From NCBI RefSeq assembly GCF_030159995.1, contig NZ_BSNM01000015.1:471449-535448 (forward strand): a stretch of DNA of 64,000 nt. Reading direction: 5' to 3'. A model generated the notes under the pieces. That model was not told the DNA's origin, ran no database searches, and worked only from the letters and a program-made list of their open reading frames with translations. The DNA comes from Litoribrevibacter albus (GTDB lineage: Bacteria > Pseudomonadota > Gammaproteobacteria > Pseudomonadales > Litoribrevibacteraceae). Positions 63,847-64,000 of the stretch are shown piece after piece; positions within the stretch are counted from its first letter, which is position 1; each line of letters opens with the position of its first letter. The translations under genes were made by a program, and so were the position numbers.

Positions 63847-64000
63847 GTTCACTGCCACACAGGCAGCTCAGAAAAACGTAAATAATGGGTGCTGGCTGGT
63901 CATCTAGTTCACTGCCACACAGGCAGCTCAGAAATTCAAGAACGCTTTTAATAGAAGCCAGCACTTGTTCACTGCCACACAGGCAGCTCAGAAAATAGAG
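63847..64000 (+). CRISPR. type I-F CRISPR array (start; continues past the window)
   Basis: Three identical 28-bp repeats at 63847-63874, 63907-63934 and 63967-63994, beginning GTTCACTGCCACACAGGCAG and ending CTCAGAAA, the type I-F form. Two complete 32-bp spacers (63875-63906, 63935-63966) and 6 bp of a third. The repeats near the leader are identical to each other, as expected for an active array. Confidence 0.98.

Overview
The window looks like chromosome from a marine, lipid-using gammaproteobacterium with moderate GC (Oceanospirillales/Hahellaceae-like; the genus cannot be fixed from sequence alone). Pointers are a short Marinobacter-type fatty acyl-CoA reductase, two lipase/esterase genes, a thiolase plus multifunctional beta-oxidation pair, a LuxR/HapR-like TetR regulator, two chemoreceptors, two diguanylate cyclases, a PilT/PilU-type ATPase and a complete type I-F CRISPR-Cas locus. 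No rRNA, tRNA or insertion sequence was recognised.

Layout. 1-6.5 kb: end of a sensor kinase, a DUF6160-like secreted protein, a TetR regulator, a polyphosphate:AMP phosphotransferase and a SulP anion transporter. 6.5-17.3 kb: two different aconitase B genes facing each other, one resembling the Bacteroidetes form (927 aa) and one canonical (862 aa). They enclose an AT-rich accessory block holding two unknown genes, a MOSC protein, an alpha/beta hydrolase framed by 39-bp direct repeats, a diverged second copy of the aconitase 3' end, and a T4-lysozyme-type enzyme next to a secreted cysteine-rich protein (possible effector and immunity pair). 17.7-34.4 kb: class 3 lipase, M61-like/Aminopep lipoprotein, fatty acyl-CoA reductase, large lipoprotein, ArsM-like methyltransferase, nitroreductase divergent from the HapR-like regulator, a PAS-GGDEF protein, an isoquinoline-oxidoreductase-like molybdenum hydroxylase with its MocA-type cofactor enzyme, and housekeeping enzymes. 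34.7-54.7 kb: two chemoreceptors, PilU-like ATPase, acyl-CoA dehydrogenase, REC-REC-GGDEF protein, SDR, porin with a small PBP-like protein, CoA transferase with a divergent AraC regulator, a beta-oxidation operon and RNase HI. 55-64 kb: cas1, cas2-3, csy1-csy4 and the start of the CRISPR array.

The most interesting signal is in the 419-bp gap between cas2-3 and csy1. On the minus strand it carries a miniature CRISPR: a 24/28 match to the array repeat, a 25-nt spacer and a second, decayed repeat (19/28) that can still fold. It has its own promoter-like sequence. The first 11 nt of its spacer match, with a perfect 5'-CC PAM, a site about 60 bp away that overlaps the -35 box of a strong promoter-like sequence reading toward csy1 (TTGATA-17-TATTAT). 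This is the expected architecture of a Cas-regulating crRNA-like RNA (CreR/CreA type) that makes the Csy complex repress its own operon, or a small downstream ORF of 47 codons that could be a CreT-like toxin.

Other notable signals are two perfect TGTGA-N6-TCACA sites in one intergenic region, three TTGTNNACAA palindromes upstream of acnB, and several intergenic 17-bp minisatellites of unrelated sequence.
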